Positions 34,771 through 45,025 of a DNA stretch of 64,000 bases are shown here, in pieces. A program made the translations under genes and the position numbers. Position 1 is the first letter of the stretch; each line of letters opens with the position of its first letter. The notes beneath the pieces are model-generated. The model was not told the DNA's origin. It saw nothing but the letters and a program-made list of their open reading frames with translations, and did not search any database. The stretch lies in NCBI GenBank assembly GCA_028287135.1, contig JAQBQE010000032.1, positions 124,001-188,000 of the forward strand, in the 5' to 3' direction. Source of the stretch: Myxococcales bacterium (lineage in GTDB: Bacteria; Myxococcota_A; Polyangia; Haliangiales; Haliangiaceae).

Positions 34771-36960
34771 GTGCGAGCTGTCTTCGCTCTCCTGGTGGCC
34801 TCCCTCGCCGCCTGTCACCCTCCTCCGAAGGCTGCTCCCATGACCTGGCCTGCTCTCGATGATCAGTTGCTCGCGGACGCCGCGGCGACGTTCAACTTCA
34901 AGCTCGGAATCCCGACCCCGCTGGCGATCGCACCTGACGGCAGCGTGCTGTTCCGGCGCACGCAGGCCCGTGACTTCGCAGCGGATCTCTACGAGATGGC
35001 GCCTGACGGCAAAGTGAAGACCCTCGTGACCGCGGCCGACCTGCTCGGCACCGGCGGCGAGCACTTATCGAACGAGGAGAAGGCGCGGCGCGAGCGCACG
35101 CGCACGGCGACCAAGGGCATCGTCGATATCGAGCTGTCCGAGGACGGCGCCACGGTGCTGGTGCCGCTCGGCGGGACGTTCTTCCTGATCGATCGCACCA
35201 CCGGCACCCGGACCGCGGTCGATCCGGGGGGCGCTGCCTATGATCCGCACCTGTCCCCCGACGGGACCACGATCGCGTTCGTCCGGGATCGTGCGCTGTG
35301 GATCATCGGCCGCACCGGCCCCGCGACCCGGCTGACGTCACCGCCGGAGGGTCACGAGGACGGGATCGCGGACTTCGCGGCGCAGGAGGAGCTCGACCGC
35401 ACGCGCGGCTACTGGTGGAGCCCCGACAGCAAGGCGATCGCGTTCCAGCGCACCGACACGCGCGCGATGGACACGATCTACGTCGCGGATGCTCGCAACC
35501 CGGACCGCGTTCCGGTTCCGTTCAAGTATCCGCGCGCCGGGCGCCCCAACGCCAAGGTCCAGCTCGGCGTGATCGAGCTCGCCGATCCGCGCGCAGCGGA
35601 TCGCGTGCAGTGGATCGAGATCGCGTCGACCTACGAGTATCTCGTGAGCGTGCAGTGGCCGTCGCGCGGCCCGCTCACCACGCTGTGGATCGACCGCGAT
35701 CAGCAACAGTCGCAGCTCGCCGCGTACGACGTGGCCAGCCGGCGCGTCTCGATCCTGCTGACCGAGCACGACGACGCCTGGCTCAACGTCAACGTTCGCG
35801 CACCGACGTGGCTGCTCGATGGCTCGGGCTTTGTGTGGATGACCGAGGCGAGCGGTGCGTGGACGCTGGAGCTGCGCTCCCCCGACGGCAAGCTCGTGCG
35901 CGCGCTGGCCGGTGCCGAGCTCGGGCTTCGCAAGCTGATCGGAGTCGACGACGTCGGTGCGATCGTGCTCGCGGATGCAGACCCGGTCCACCAGGATGTC
36001 TACCGGGTTCCGTTCGCGGGTGGTGCCGCCGTTCGCCTGACCGACGGCGACGGCGTCGCCGGTCAGCTCCGCAACGGTGCGCTCGCCAAGCATGGCGTGG
36101 TGGCGGTCGATGTCGCGCTCGCGCGGGGCGGCCGCACGACGCTCGTGATCGGACCGAAGGGTCGTCACGAGCTGCCGAGCGTGGCCGAGAGCCCGAAGCT
36201 CGTACCGACGACCAAGCTCGAGACCGTCGAGCTCGGCGGACGCACGCATCACGTCGCGATCACCCGGCCGCGGTTGTTCGATGCGAACCGCCGCTATCCC
36301 GTGCTGCTCAAGGTCTACGGCGGCCCGCACGTGGTCACCGTCGAGGCCGCCCTCGATGCGTACATCATGGACCAGTGGTACGCGGACGCCGGCTTCATCG
36401 TCGTGCGCAGCGATAACCGCGGCACGCCGAATCGCGGCCGGACCTGGGAGCGCGCGATCCTGAAGGATCTGATCACCGTGCCGCTCGAGGATCAGATCGG
36501 CGCCCTGCAGGCCGTCGGCGCGCGTCATCGCGAGCTCGATCTCGATCGCGTCGGGATCTTCGGCTGGTCGTTCGGTGGCTATCTCTCCGCGATGGCGGCG
36601 CTGCTGCGCCCCGATGTGTTCAAGGCCGCGGTCGCCGGCGCACCGGTCACCGACTGGGCGTTGTATGACACCGCGTATACCGAGCGCTACATGAAGACGC
36701 CGCAGCAGAACCCCGACGGGTACGCCCGGGCGAGTGCGCTGACCCATGCGGCGAAGCTGACCCGTCCGTTGCTGGTGATCCACGGGATCACCGACGACAA
36801 CGTGCACTTCGCGCACACGCTGGCGCTCGTCGAGCACCTCTACATCGCGGCGAAGCGCGCCGAGGTGATCACGCTGTCAGCAACCCACATGGTCCCCGAT
36901 CCAAAGCTCAATCTCGCGCGCGAGCAGGTCCAGGTCGACTTCTTCCGAGAGCACCTCTGA
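34771..36960 (+). CDS. S9 (dipeptidyl-peptidase IV-like) serine peptidase lipoprotein
   Basis: A 729-residue exported peptidase (lipobox SLAAC, then HPPPKAAP). The N-terminal beta-propeller (about 40-480) has DPP4-like segments (AQEELDRTRGYWWSPDSKAI, PRAGRPNAKVQLGVIEL). The C-terminal alpha/beta-hydrolase holds GWSFGGYLSA with nucleophile Ser600, Asp675/676 in HGITDDNVHFAH and His706 in SATHMVPDP. It probably cleaves Xaa-Pro dipeptides from peptides outside the cytoplasm. The GTG start has a TAAGCT hexamer ending 7 bases before it. The pseudouridine synthase frame overlaps or follows its stop. Confidence 0.92.
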   Translation: MRAVFALLVASLAACHPPPKAAPMTWPALDDQLLADAAATFNFKLGIPTPLAIAPDGSVLFRRTQARDFAADLYEMAPDGKVKTLVTAADLLGTGGEHLSNEEKARRERTRTATKGIVDIELSEDGATVLVPLGGTFFLIDRTTGTRTAVDPGGAAYDPHLSPDGTTIAFVRDRALWIIGRTGPATRLTSPPEGHEDGIADFAAQEELDRTRGYWWSPDSKAIAFQRTDTRAMDTIYVADARNPDRVPVPFKYPRAGRPNAKVQLGVIELADPRAADRVQWIEIASTYEYLVSVQWPSRGPLTTLWIDRDQQQSQLAAYDVASRRVSILLTEHDDAWLNVNVRAPTWLLDGSGFVWMTEASGAWTLELRSPDGKLVRALAGAELGLRKLIGVDDVGAIVLADADPVHQDVYRVPFAGGAAVRLTDGDGVAGQLRNGALAKHGVVAVDVALARGGRTTLVIGPKGRHELPSVAESPKLVPTTKLETVELGGRTHHVAITRPRLFDANRRYPVLLKVYGGPHVVTVEAALDAYIMDQWYADAGFIVVRSDNRGTPNRGRTWERAILKDLITVPLEDQIGALQAVGARHRELDLDRVGIFGWSFGGYLSAMAALLRPDVFKAAVAGAPVTDWALYDTAYTERYMKTPQQNPDGYARASALTHAAKLTRPLLVIHGITDDNVHFAHTLALVEHLYIAAKRAEVITLSATHMVPDPKLNLAREQVQVDFFREHL

Positions 36961-36983
36961 TCCTCCATCGCGACGAGCGCTGC

Positions 36984-37619
36984 GTGGTCGTCGACAAGCC
37001 GAGTGGCGTGGCGACCCATCGCGGCTGGGCCGACGACGACGATGCGCTGCTCCAGCGCGTGCGCGACGCGGTCGACAAGTACGTCTATCCGATCCACCGG
37101 CTCGATCGCGGCGCCTCCGGCATCGTGCTGTTCGCGCTCGACAAGGAAGCCGCGCGCGCGTTCACCGACTCGTGGATGGCTCACGGCGCCGACAAGCGCT
37201 ACCTCGCGATCACCCGCGGGCATCCGCCCGATCACATCCGGCTCGATCATCCGGTGCCCAAGGCCCCCGGCGAGGATCGCGTCGATGCGATCACCGAGAT
37301 CTGGCGCAAGGAGACGTTCGGTCGGTACGCGCTCGTCGAGGCGCGCCCGATCACGGGACGGCTCCATCAGATCCGTCGACACCTGAAGCACCTGGCGTGT
37401 CCGCTGATCGGCGACGTCCGCTACGGCAAGGGCGAGCACAACCGGATCTTCCGGACCGAGCACGCGCTGCATCGACTCGCGCTCCACTGCACGAGCCTCT
37501 CGCTCCCTCACCCCGACGGTGGGCAGCTGGTCGTCGAGTGTCCGCTTGCCGAGGACCTGCAGGCCGCGCTCGTCAGCTGCCGCGCCGCCTACCCCGCCGC
37601 GCCCGTCAGTTCCCCGTGA
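36984..37619 (+). CDS. RluA/TruC-type pseudouridine synthase, start uncertain
   Basis: At least 211 residues. Catalytic Asp lies in IHRLDRGASGIVLFA, with family segments VVDKPSGVATHRG, ITGRLHQIRRHLKHLACPLI and GDVRYGKGEHNR. It is close in size and layout to TruC (tRNA U65), though the RNA target is unproven. The GTG at 36984 would cut off the first strand normally present (ILHRDERCVVVDKPSG). That strand is encoded in frame from 36957, but only a CTG codon, overlapping the S9 stop codon (CTGA), could start it. No ATG, GTG or TTG precedes it in frame. The tail overlaps the convergent gene by 14 bp. Confidence 0.85.
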   Translation: MVVDKPSGVATHRGWADDDDALLQRVRDAVDKYVYPIHRLDRGASGIVLFALDKEAARAFTDSWMAHGADKRYLAITRGHPPDHIRLDHPVPKAPGEDRVDAITEIWRKETFGRYALVEARPITGRLHQIRRHLKHLACPLIGDVRYGKGEHNRIFRTEHALHRLALHCTSLSLPHPDGGQLVVECPLAEDLQAALVSCRAAYPAAPVSSP

Positions 37620-38118
37620 TCTCTTTCGCGATCTCGTTCCAGAACGCGTCGCCGGTCAGATAGAACGCCCACATCCGCTCGACAGGCGTCACGCCACGTC
37701 GCTCCTGGAACAGCACGAGGTCATCGAACTCGCCCTCGAACCAACCCCACAGGAAGCGGGCTCGATAGACGTCGAGACCACGCGATCGGATCTCGTGGAT
37801 CGCCTCGTCGGTCTCGAGATCATCGAGGTCGTCGACGAGATCCGACGCCTCGTCGATCACCTCGCCGAGATACGCGATGCCCTTCTTGGTCAGCTCGTAG
37901 CGACCCTTCTTGGCGTTGATCGAGACCAGGTCATCGACCGCGAGCTGCTGGAGATGCTCGTCGAGCGGTGACAGCTCACCATCGACCACGACCGGCATCT
38001 CCATGCCGCCATCCTCGGGCTTGAGGTCGAGCTTCTTCAGCAGCCACAGGCCGATGTACGAGTGCTTCGCGTCATCATCGATCGCAGTGGAGGGGCGGCG
38101 TTCGAGCTCGGTAGTCAC
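37606..38118 (-). CDS. putative winged-helix protein, third gene of a coupled operon
   Basis: A 170-residue acidic protein. The GTG start at 38118 overlaps the upstream stop by 4 nt (GTGA). Residues 45-85 (EHLQQLAVDDLVSINAKKGR, YELTKKGIAYLGEVIDEA) look like a winged-helix domain. An Asp/Glu-rich helix and a C-terminal aromatic-rich region follow (RARFLWGWFEGEFDDLVLFQ, VERMWAFYLTGDAFWNEIAK). I recognise no family. Co-translation with the two upstream genes implies a shared role with the exported lipoprotein at 38600. Confidence 0.5.
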   Translation of the reverse strand: MTTELERRPSTAIDDDAKHSYIGLWLLKKLDLKPEDGGMEMPVVVDGELSPLDEHLQQLAVDDLVSINAKKGRYELTKKGIAYLGEVIDEASDLVDDLDDLETDEAIHEIRSRGLDVYRARFLWGWFEGEFDDLVLFQERRGVTPVERMWAFYLTGDAFWNEIAKEITGN

Positions 38119-38603
38119 GTCGCGCGTAGCGTACTCCACTCGTCGGCTTGGAGCCGGATGTGATCGCCATCGTCGTCGCGATCGAGCCAGCTCGTGACGT
38201 CGCCGTGCGCGTAGTGGATCGGGGTCTTCCCGGGCGGCGTCCGGAGCACCGCACGATGCGGATTGCACAGCGCGAGGACGATCGCCGACGCATCGGCGGG
38301 GAGCCGGGGCAGCCAGCGCGCGAGGAACGCCGATGCGAGCACGCTGACGGGAGCCCCGACCGACAGCTCGAACTCGAGCTCGATGTCATCCGCCAGCGCC
38401 TCGGCGTCGTCCGCCGAATGCAGTGCGAGCAGCAGCACGTCGTCGACGGCGCGCCCTCGCTGGTCATCGGTCGCGAGCCACAGCCGATCGACGCGGGCCC
38501 AGCCGTAGCCCGCGTACTCGCAATCAGGGGTCGCCCGCTCGCCGACCAAGTTCAGGAGCTCGAGCACCGGCCGCTCACGCAGCGGGAGCTCGGCGATCTT
38601 CAA
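38115..38603 (-). CDS. unknown protein, second gene of a coupled operon
   Basis: A 162-residue acidic protein. The TTG start at 38603 overlaps the lipoprotein stop by 4 nt (TTGA), and its own stop overlaps the next start in the same way. It is mixed alpha/beta ([40 protein letters not shown]) with several Trp/His near the end (HYAHGDVTSWLDRDDDGDHI). There are no membrane segments or known motifs. The boundary is supported mainly by the reciprocal overlaps. Confidence 0.5.
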   Translation of the reverse strand: MKIAELPLRERPVLELLNLVGERATPDCEYAGYGWARVDRLWLATDDQRGRAVDDVLLLALHSADDAEALADDIELEFELSVGAPVSVLASAFLARWLPRLPADASAIVLALCNPHRAVLRTPPGKTPIHYAHGDVTSWLDRDDDGDHIRLQADEWSTLRAT

Positions 38604-39322
38604 TCCGCGAGCCGCTGCGGACGAACCGCGCGTCCGGCGCGGGCGAGCCCGAAGCGGCCTCCGCCCATGCGGCCGCCGCCGGTGCGACCCGACGGCCGGG
38701 TCGTCGTCGACGGACGGTTGTACGTCCGACCGCTCTGCGAGCGCTGGAACTTGCCCGGGTTCGCCGCGCGGTAGCTCGAGCGCGTCTGCTGCAGCTGCGA
38801 CACGCGCGAGGGATTGGTCGTGTACCCCTGCCGGTACATCGGCGCGTAGCTCGGCATGAACATGTTGGACATCATCATGCCCATCATCATTCCGGAGGCG
38901 ATGCCGAGGAACGGCGAGTGATAGCCGTAGTAGGCGCCGTGACCGGTGGTCTGGTACTGCGCGCCTTCGGCGGTCGGCTCGCGCTTGATCGTGAAGATCT
39001 TCTCGGGCTCCTCGACGGTGCCGTTGGTGTTCTTGTCGAAGAAGCCGGTGACGACCTGCGTCTTGTCGTCCTCGTCCTTGACCGACACCGAGATCACCTC
39101 GTCGCCCTCGTAGATCTCGTTGATACGCTTCTCGAGATCCTCGGGACCGTCGGCGAGCTTGTACGCCTCGTTGACCTTGTCCCAGTCGATCTTGACGTTC
39201 GTGTTCTCCGTCGTTGCCCAGCGATCGGTCCGCTCGGGGCCGGACGAGTCGCAACCAGCGCCCGCACCGACGCCAAGGACGAGGGCGAGAGCCGAGGCCA
39301 GCAGCTTTGTCTTCGAGATCAT
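38600..39322 (-). CDS. lipoprotein with Met-rich hydrophobic core, first gene of a coupled operon
   Basis: A 240-residue lipoprotein (lipobox [15 protein letters not shown] linker). Residues 40-115 are charged and probably folded ([20 protein letters not shown]). A hydrophobic, Met-rich stretch at about 135-160 ([18 protein letters not shown]) could be a membrane segment. The last 70 residues are Arg/Ser/Gly-rich and likely disordered ([19 protein letters not shown]). Function unknown. The start at 39322 is fixed by a strong promoter 7 bases upstream. Confidence 0.6.
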   Translation of the reverse strand: MISKTKLLASALALVLGVGAGAGCDSSGPERTDRWATTENTNVKIDWDKVNEAYKLADGPEDLEKRINEIYEGDEVISVSVKDEDDKTQVVTGFFDKNTNGTVEEPEKIFTIKREPTAEGAQYQTTGHGAYYGYHSPFLGIASGMMMGMMMSNMFMPSYAPMYRQGYTTNPSRVSQLQQTRSSYRAANPGKFQRSQSGRTYNRPSTTTRPSGRTGGGRMGGGRFGLARAGRAVRPQRLAD

Positions 39323-39328
39323 GGGGGA

Positions 39329-39357
39329 ACCGTAGTGTTCGGATTCCCCCCCGTCAA
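39329..39357 (-). promoter_or_regulatory. predicted leaderless promoter for the three-gene operon
   Basis: Read on the minus strand: TTGACG (39357-39352), a 17-bp spacer and TACGGT (39334-39329), ending 7 bases before the ATG at 39322. It is among the most complete promoters in the window. The spacer begins with a run of six G. Confidence 0.65.
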
Positions 39358-39429
39358 GGAGCAGCGGCGCCCGGTGACCGGGGCTCAGCGAGTCGATCCA
39401 GCCAGTTGCGACTCCGGCTGCCCGAAACG

Positions 39430-40353
39430 CTAGCCAAACCGACGCACCACCCACTCCGTGGCGACCCGGTAGTCGGCGAGCGAGCCGGTCACCGAGGACA
39501 CGAACGCCTCGGCAAACGCGTCGACCCGGGCCGCGTGATCGCGCAGATCGAAGCCTGCGGGCAACGCGAACGGACGGAACGCGAGCCGGCTGCGCTCGAT
39601 CACCGGCGCATCCACCGCCTTGACCGCCGGCAGCTTGCGCGTGCGACTGCGCGACGCGATGTGGTGCGTGAAGATCGCCTGCTCGCGCGCAAAGTGCCGC
39701 TGGGTCACGGCCGCGAGCGCACGGAACCCACCGGCCTCGTCGGCGAGCTGGAGACCCTCGACCAGCGACCGGCACAGCGCGCGGGATTCCTCGTCCCACA
39801 GCACCGCGCCATGGCCCTCGATCAGAGCTTCCGCGACATCGCTCTTGTCCTCGCGGTGCAGCTCGACCGCGCGCAACGCACGCAGCACCGTCGGTACCGA
39901 GTCCGCGAAGATCCCGCGATTCGTTCGCCGCAGGACGTCCTCCGAACCATCACCGAGCTTCTCGATGCTGTCGAACCCGAACCGGCTCGCGATCCGACCG
40001 GCGAGCCCGTAGACCCGTGCCCGGTCCATCCCGCCGATCACCTGCACGATCCCGAGGATCGCGACGACCGGCCACGGATACCGGAAGTCGAGTCGCTTGC
40101 CGAGCGCCAGGTAGCCCGCGATCCGACCGTACAGCGATCGATTGAACTTCGTCAGCCAGCGATGAGACTCCGCCGCGAGCGCGCGCTCCTCGGCCAGGAC
40201 GTCAGCGCGCAGATCCTCGGGGATCGCGGCTTCCTGGGCAGCGACCGCGACGCCCAGATCCTCGAGGGTGAGGAGCTGGAGGTCCTCGCCCATCAGCTGA
40301 AAGCTCGCGGCCGTCGGAGCACCGAGCCGCCTGCGCAACGCATCGATCAGCAT
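39430..40353 (-). CDS. unknown mostly helical protein
   Basis: A 307-residue protein (MLIDALRRRLGAPTAASFQL). It is mainly helical, with one moderately hydrophobic stretch at about 95-115 (PWPVVAILGIVQVIGG), a His/Arg-rich segment (QRHFAREQAIFTHHIASRSR) and no recognised motif. TATAGT (40366-40361) is a near-perfect -10 that ends 8 bases before the ATG at 40353, which favours this start over the longer frame. Gaps of 107 and 84 bp separate it from its same-strand neighbours, so it is probably transcribed alone. Confidence 0.55.
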   Translation of the reverse strand: MLIDALRRRLGAPTAASFQLMGEDLQLLTLEDLGVAVAAQEAAIPEDLRADVLAEERALAAESHRWLTKFNRSLYGRIAGYLALGKRLDFRYPWPVVAILGIVQVIGGMDRARVYGLAGRIASRFGFDSIEKLGDGSEDVLRRTNRGIFADSVPTVLRALRAVELHREDKSDVAEALIEGHGAVLWDEESRALCRSLVEGLQLADEAGGFRALAAVTQRHFAREQAIFTHHIASRSRTRKLPAVKAVDAPVIERSRLAFRPFALPAGFDLRDHAARVDAFAEAFVSSVTGSLADYRVATEWVVRRFG

Positions 40354-40437
40354 GGCGCGCACTATAGAACGAACAAACCCGGCACCCCGTGGTGGGATGC
40401 CGGTCACTCGCCGCGGGGCGAGCAGATCACCCGTGAG

Positions 40438-41892
40438 CTACGGCCGGACGACCGTGTTCCCGGCGAGCGCGACGGCGGCGATCCGAGCGAGTGCACGGCC
40501 GTTGAGCACCGCGCCCGTGTTCAGCGTGATCGCCTGGTCCGCCATGATCGTGCCGTGGAACACCGAGGTGACGCCGAGCGTCGCCGAGGTCCCGACCTGC
40601 CAGTAGATGTTCCGCGATTGCGCGCCCCCGGCGAGGATGACCTGCCGACCGATCGTGGTGGTCAGCGTCGACGCGACCTGGAACACCCAGACCGCGTCGG
40701 GGTCACCCATCGCATCGAGCGTCAGATCGCCCGACGTGATCTCGAGCGAGGATGTCGACTTGTAGAGGCCCGGCGCGAGCGTCATGCCGCCGAGGTTTCC
40801 CGCCACGCTGACCGGGCACAGCGTGCGTCCCGCCGCCTCGTCGTACGCGGTGGTCAGGTTCGCGATCGCCGTCGCCGACGTCGTGTTCGTGTGCTGCATG
40901 CCGACGAGGATTCCCGGCGGGAAGCCGGTGACCGCCGTGCCCGGGCTGACGCCGAGGTCACCCGTGACCGTGGTCAGGCCCGTGTTGGTGACGGTCGAGC
41001 CGGCGAGCACCGCGAAGTTTCCTGCCGCACCGAGCGTGATCCCGACCTGCGCGCACATGCTGGTCGTGAACATCCACGTCCGCGACATCTGCAGCGCCAT
41101 GCCGCCGGTGTCCTGCGCACCGGTGTTGACCGTCGCCGTGTAGACCAGGCCCGAGATCAACGGATTCATCGGGTTGAACGTCGCGGTGTTGGTCACCGGG
41201 TCGAGCGTCACGACACCAGCAATCGGCGTCGCACCCTGGCTCAGCATGAAGGTCTGCGAGTTGATCGTCGCAGCGTTCATCGCCTTGCTGAAGGTCGCGG
41301 TCGGGCTGACGTTGAGCGAGATGTTGATCGCGCCGTCGAGCGGAGTCACGGAGATCACGGTCGGCGGCATTGCGTTCGCTGCCGTGGTGAACATCCAGAT
41401 GTGAGGTGCGACGAGCGCCATCGCGGTCGTGTCCTGCGCTCCGGTCGTGATCGTGGCCGTGTAGACCAGGTTGGGCGTCAGCGGCAGCATCGGAGTGAAC
41501 CGTGCGGTCGTCCCGGCGGCGTCAAGCATGACGGTGCCGACGAGTGCCGTCGCGCCCTGGCGCAAGGTGAACGTCGTCATCGAGATCGTCGCCGGGTTCA
41601 TCGGCTTGCTGAACGTCGCGGTGATCAGCGTGTTGAGGGCGACGAACGTCGCGCCGGGCGCAGGAACGGTCGAGAGGACCACCGGCGGAATGGCGACCGG
41701 GCCGTCGAGGAGCGGGCCGTCGGTCAATGGACCATCGGTCAGCGGACCGTCGGTTCCGCTATCGCGTGCGTCGATCGCTGCATCGACCCCGGCGTCGCTC
41801 TCGTCACCGGTCTTGAACTCGACGACCTGGCGTCCGCAGGCGGAGACGCAGGCCAGGATGGCGATCAGGAGACTCGTCTTAAGCGGACTCAT
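40438..41892 (-). CDS. lipoprotein with two Ig-like domains and an ice-binding-like (DUF3494) domain
   Basis: A 484-residue surface protein (lipobox CVSAC). A linker with threefold repeats (DGPLTDGPLTDGPLLDGP) precedes two Big_5-type Ig-like domains (about 70-165 and 170-265), each with ATFSKPMN/ATFSKAMN, TFTL/TFML and MWMFTT-like endings. The C-terminal 210 residues match DUF3494 ice-binding-like beta-solenoids (AGNFAVLAGSTVTNTGLTTV, DLGVSPGTAVTGFPPG, YKSTSSLEITSGDLTLDAMG). Ice binding is not implied; many such domains act as adhesins. Its ATG overlaps the OmpA gene stop (ATGA). Confidence 0.88.
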   Translation of the reverse strand: MSPLKTSLLIAILACVSACGRQVVEFKTGDESDAGVDAAIDARDSGTDGPLTDGPLTDGPLLDGPVAIPPVVLSTVPAPGATFVALNTLITATFSKPMNPATISMTTFTLRQGATALVGTVMLDAAGTTARFTPMLPLTPNLVYTATITTGAQDTTAMALVAPHIWMFTTAANAMPPTVISVTPLDGAINISLNVSPTATFSKAMNAATINSQTFMLSQGATPIAGVVTLDPVTNTATFNPMNPLISGLVYTATVNTGAQDTGGMALQMSRTWMFTTSMCAQVGITLGAAGNFAVLAGSTVTNTGLTTVTGDLGVSPGTAVTGFPPGILVGMQHTNTTSATAIANLTTAYDEAAGRTLCPVSVAGNLGGMTLAPGLYKSTSSLEITSGDLTLDAMGDPDAVWVFQVASTLTTTIGRQVILAGGAQSRNIYWQVGTSATLGVTSVFHGTIMADQAITLNTGAVLNGRALARIAAVALAGNTVVRP

Positions 41893-43016
41893 TTCGAGCT
41901 CTTTTCGTTGGGGATGATCGACACGATGGTGAATTCGACGCGGCGGTTCTTCTCGCGGCCGTCCGCGGTGTCGTTGGGACCGAGCGGGACGCCGGGACCG
42001 AAGCCCTTGGCCGTCAGGCGATCGCGGCCGATGCCGTGGCTCTTCAGGTAGCCGACGACCGACTGCGCACGGCGCAGCGACAGCCGCTTGTTGTGTCCCG
42101 CATTACCAGAGGCGTCCGTGTGACCCTCGACCAGGATGTGCAGCGTCGGGTTGTCCTGGAGGACCTTGACGACCTCGTCGAGGATCGAGAACGAGACCGC
42201 CTTGATCTCCGCCCGGTTCCACGCGAAGTACAGCCTCTCCTTGAGCTCGAGCTTGTCCTTGGTGATCACGACCTTCGCGACCACAGGACAGCCGGCGCTC
42301 GTGATCGGACCGGAGACATCCGGGCACTGATCGATGTTGTCGGGGACCGTATCGGCGTCGCGATCCGGGCACGACTGCACGGTGTGCGTGATCACCTGCG
42401 GAGGCAGGGGCTCGGGCGCGGGCGCAGGTTCGATCACCTTCTCGATCACGATCCGCTCGACCGGCGCGCGCTTCACGGCCGTGCCGACCTCGAAGCTGAG
42501 CCCTGCGAGCAGGATCTTGGCGTCGCGGGTGTCGTAGCCGGCACGCTCGGTGTTGACGGTCTGCTGGTAGCGAACGAACGGTCCGACCCAGATCGCCTTC
42601 GCGTCGTCGACGGGGAAGGCGATTCCGACGGCGACGCCGAAGCCGAACCGGCTGAGGTCACCGGTGCGCATGAACAGCGCATCGGCGTCGAGCCAGGGCG
42701 AGGTGCCTGACGTCGTCTGGTTGTGGGGGCGCTTGATCCGCAAGCCGCCACCGAACCCCCACGCGACGCCCGATTCCGTCATCGGCGCGGCCGATGGCAG
42801 GTAGAGGAACGACACCGACGGACCGATGTCGATGGACGGCGAGATGCCGAACAGCAGCTTCATGGCCTGCCCGCCGCCCACATCGAAGATCTCGGACTGC
42901 GGCTTGGACAGCGGCACCGCCACACCGGGCTCGAGCTTGAGGCTTACATCCGCGGCTGCAGCCGAGGTCATGAGCAGCACACCCAGGCTGCTCGCGATCA
43001 CAGAATTTCCAGACAT
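41889..43016 (-). CDS. OmpA-family outer-membrane protein
   Basis: A 375-residue protein with a Sec signal (SSLGVLLMTSAAAADV). Residues 30-200 are beta-barrel-like strands (GVAWGFGGGLRIKRPH, FGFGVAVGIAFPVDDAKAIW). A Pro linker (APAPEPLPPQ) and one TSP3-like calcium repeat (CPDRDADTVPDNIDQCPD) precede a C-terminal OmpA peptidoglycan-binding domain (LHILVEGHTDASGNAGHNKR, SLRRAQSVVGYLKSHGI, GREKNRRVEF). It anchors the outer membrane to the wall. The start is the ATG at 43016; a TTG at 43034 is less likely. It is coupled to the downstream Ig/ice-binding-like lipoprotein. Confidence 0.93.
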   Translation of the reverse strand: MSGNSVIASSLGVLLMTSAAAADVSLKLEPGVAVPLSKPQSEIFDVGGGQAMKLLFGISPSIDIGPSVSFLYLPSAAPMTESGVAWGFGGGLRIKRPHNQTTSGTSPWLDADALFMRTGDLSRFGFGVAVGIAFPVDDAKAIWVGPFVRYQQTVNTERAGYDTRDAKILLAGLSFEVGTAVKRAPVERIVIEKVIEPAPAPEPLPPQVITHTVQSCPDRDADTVPDNIDQCPDVSGPITSAGCPVVAKVVITKDKLELKERLYFAWNRAEIKAVSFSILDEVVKVLQDNPTLHILVEGHTDASGNAGHNKRLSLRRAQSVVGYLKSHGIGRDRLTAKGFGPGVPLGPNDTADGREKNRRVEFTIVSIIPNEKSSK

Positions 43017-43248
43017 TCGACCCACTGCTTTCAAGCCACGGCACCCCCGACACTCGGCGGGGCCCCCGGGGCCGACGGCGTCTACCGCAGCAATCGAGCC
43101 AGGCGACTCGCGACGCGGGCTCGAGCAAGCTCAGCCGCTTGCGTGTGTAAGCTTGCGAAATTTCTTCGAGACGGGCGAACGGGCCGAGCGTACGCGCCCG
43201 ACGGGCGGTCGCGCTGGCAGGTGGTCGTCTGCCGACAGTGCGCTGCGA

Positions 43249-43653
43249 TCAGGCGACGAGCGTGTCGCCGAGCTCGCGCACGCTGCAATCGAGGACGGCC
43301 CAGATCACGGCCGCGATCACGGTCGCGACCGCATCCTGTTCGCCGGGCGTCAGCACGACGCGGAGCTCCTCGATCTGGTCACGGATCGACCGGACCATCG
43401 CGCGATCGCAGCGGCCGCCGCGCACCGCCGCCATCCCGACCGCGAGCGCGTGATGGTCGATCCGGAGATCGCCGACGGGCGTATGTCCACCGAGCACGTG
43501 ACACGCGAGCGCAAGGCCGGCACCGAAGGCATCACCGTCGGACATTCCGTTCGCCGGCCCGAGCTCCCGCTCGAGCAGACGGACGACAGCCGGTTGCCGG
43601 ATCGCGAGCCAGCTGACGTCCTGGTCGGCCAGCTCCTGGTGGTCGTGGATCAT
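43249..43653 (-). CDS. unknown small protein
   Basis: A 134-residue protein that starts at the ATG at 43653 (MIHDHQELADQDVSWLAI). The middle (DAFGAGLALACHVLGGHTPV, LRIDHHALAVGMAAVRGGRC) is Ala/Gly/His-rich and the C-terminal half is helical and acidic. It has no signal or membrane helix. I recognise no family, and coding status rests on codon pattern and lack of a better alternative. The 232 bp between it and the OmpA gene contain only a G/C-rich self-complementary patch near 43060. Confidence 0.4.
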   Translation of the reverse strand: MIHDHQELADQDVSWLAIRQPAVVRLLERELGPANGMSDGDAFGAGLALACHVLGGHTPVGDLRIDHHALAVGMAAVRGGRCDRAMVRSIRDQIEELRVVLTPGEQDAVATVIAAVIWAVLDCSVRELGDTLVA

Positions 43654-43709
43654 GCCCCGATGAAGGCACCGCTGGATCGCGTGCGCAATTTTTCGGCTAT
43701 GGTCCGGCG

Positions 43710-44921
<1,212 letters not shown>

Positions 44922-45025
44922 CTCGAACTATCGGGACCTTTTGTCCGCGGAACCACATACTCTCAGACGTGCCCATCTCGGCAGCGGGGCTGCAGGGGGT
45001 GTGAGCGCGATGGGATCGGTTGTGG

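Noticed and set aside
39214..42051. A 945-codon plus-strand open frame
   Set aside because: It is antisense to several well-supported genes (39430, 40438, 41889), is Arg/His/Asp-rich low complexity with no motif, and is the usual reverse-frame artefact of high-GC codon bias.
43055..43080. Terminator hairpin from the GGGGCCCCCGGGGCC patch
   Set aside because: It is self-complementary but lies upstream of the OmpA gene and has no T-run on either strand, so a terminator call is not supported.
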